The notes beneath the pieces are model-generated. The model searched no databases and was not told the origin of the DNA. It saw only the letters and a program-made list of their open reading frames with translations. DNA of 64,000 nucleotides from assembly GCA_019914995.1 (NCBI GenBank), contig CM034144.1, positions 6,045,489-6,109,488 on the forward strand. The letters are read 5' to 3'. This DNA comes from Acanthochlamys bracteata (lineage: Eukaryota; Streptophyta; Magnoliopsida; Pandanales; Velloziaceae). A program made the position numbers and the translations under genes. Positions 63,480-64,000 of the stretch are shown here, one piece after another. How positions within the stretch are numbered: position 1 is the stretch's first letter; each line of letters opens with the position of its first letter.

Positions 63480-64000
63480 ACGACTCACAAGCTTGTGGAG
63501 TGAGAAGCGCGAGAGAGAGGGGGAGAGGCTTCTTTCTTTAATCTTCTATCAATCAAGCAATCAATCAATCTCTTGAAATTTACGAATCCACATGCCTGTG
63601 TTGTTTTAGTTCTACAGATCTGTTGCAGAAGGATCTCTAAAAGAAGCACCAACAACAGATCTAGAGCTTTTTCAGATTGTTTAAGGTGAGTTAAACGTTT
63701 GTTTCTATAAGCACTCGATGTGTTGAATCTCTGTTTTTACTCTGGTTCTGCTGGTTAAACTTATAGCTAGAATTATGATGATTTAGTTGTTACTGAGATT
63801 TCATTTGAACTGTTGAGACTTGCAATGATTTAGTATCCGAATAAAGCATCGAGGTTCCTTTCTCTTTTCTTTCAATTTCGTTGTTTTTTGCTCCAGATTT
63901 TAGCTCAGAGCGTTTTTTTTTTAATTTTTAACGTTGTTTGTGGAGCTTTCTGAAGCTGTTTTGGAAATATTTTATTCAGTTTTTGATAATTTTCGGAGAT
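63480..64000 (+). other. Leader exon and first intron of a gene leaving the right edge
   Basis: A GC-richer stretch with GAGAGAGA words starts at about 63480 and ends with a good donor, AAG|GTGAGT, at 63685/63686. The sequence after that is T-rich, intron-like. No coding start is seen, so this is probably a non-coding first exon. The gene's identity lies outside the window. Confidence 0.5.
63592..63609 (+). promoter_or_regulatory. Short upstream open reading frame in the leader
   Basis: ATG CCT GTG TTG TTT TAG, a five-residue frame (MPVLF) in the presumed leader exon. Such minimal uORFs can reduce translation of the main frame; whether it is used is unknown. Confidence 0.35.

Overview
This is a window of nuclear DNA from a flowering plant, almost certainly a eudicot. 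Genes have GT-AG introns, intergenic DNA is very AT-rich and full of short inverted-repeat (MITE) sequences, and the proteins are plant-typical: mitochondrial citrate synthase, a VQ-motif protein, a plastid fibrillin, a FAD2 desaturase and LEA_1 proteins. The FAD2 residues look to me closest to Malpighiales (castor, poplar, cassava type), but that is memory-based inference.

Layout. 1-4230: 5' part of a citrate synthase gene (minus strand; ten exons here, the rest off the left edge). 7.7-8.2 kb: VQ-motif protein (plus). 10.2-13.6 kb: seven-exon fibrillin/PAP gene (minus). 19.1-21.8 kb: FAD2-type desaturase (minus) with the usual large leader intron and, unusually, an intron inside the coding region. 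22.6-25.2 kb: a segment bounded by short inverted repeats holding a decayed CWC21/SRRM2-like pseudogene. 27.5-28.1 kb: a solo LTR fossil. 29.4 kb: an unrecognised small gene built on a four-fold Val-Phe-Ala-Gly-Gly repeat.

31-45 kb is the most complex part. Two intact LEA_1 genes (31.4 and 33.1 kb) lie beside a second, decayed copy of the same pair (36.1-45.1 kb), made by an old tandem duplication. The decayed first copy is split by two old Ty1/copia fossils. The decayed second copy is cut off by a palindrome of about 2 kb (arms about 870 bp) whose arms hold fragments of a very small LTR element (TRIM/SMART-like). A Tourist-like MITE is present upstream of the intact copy and absent from the same site in the decayed copy, which gives a natural filled/empty pair.

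48-64 kb is gene-rich again: a plant protein of unknown function (48.3 kb, plus), a small alpha/beta hydrolase (50.8-53.0 kb, plus), an EMSY-like (ENT/Agenet) pseudogene (53.4-57.0 kb, minus), the SelO protein adenylyltransferase gene (57.3-61.9 kb, plus, eight exons, apparently complete), and the leader exon of another plus-strand gene running off the right edge (about 63.5 kb on). The genes do not form one pathway; this is ordinary plant gene neighbourhood plus one LEA cluster shaped by duplication and transposons.
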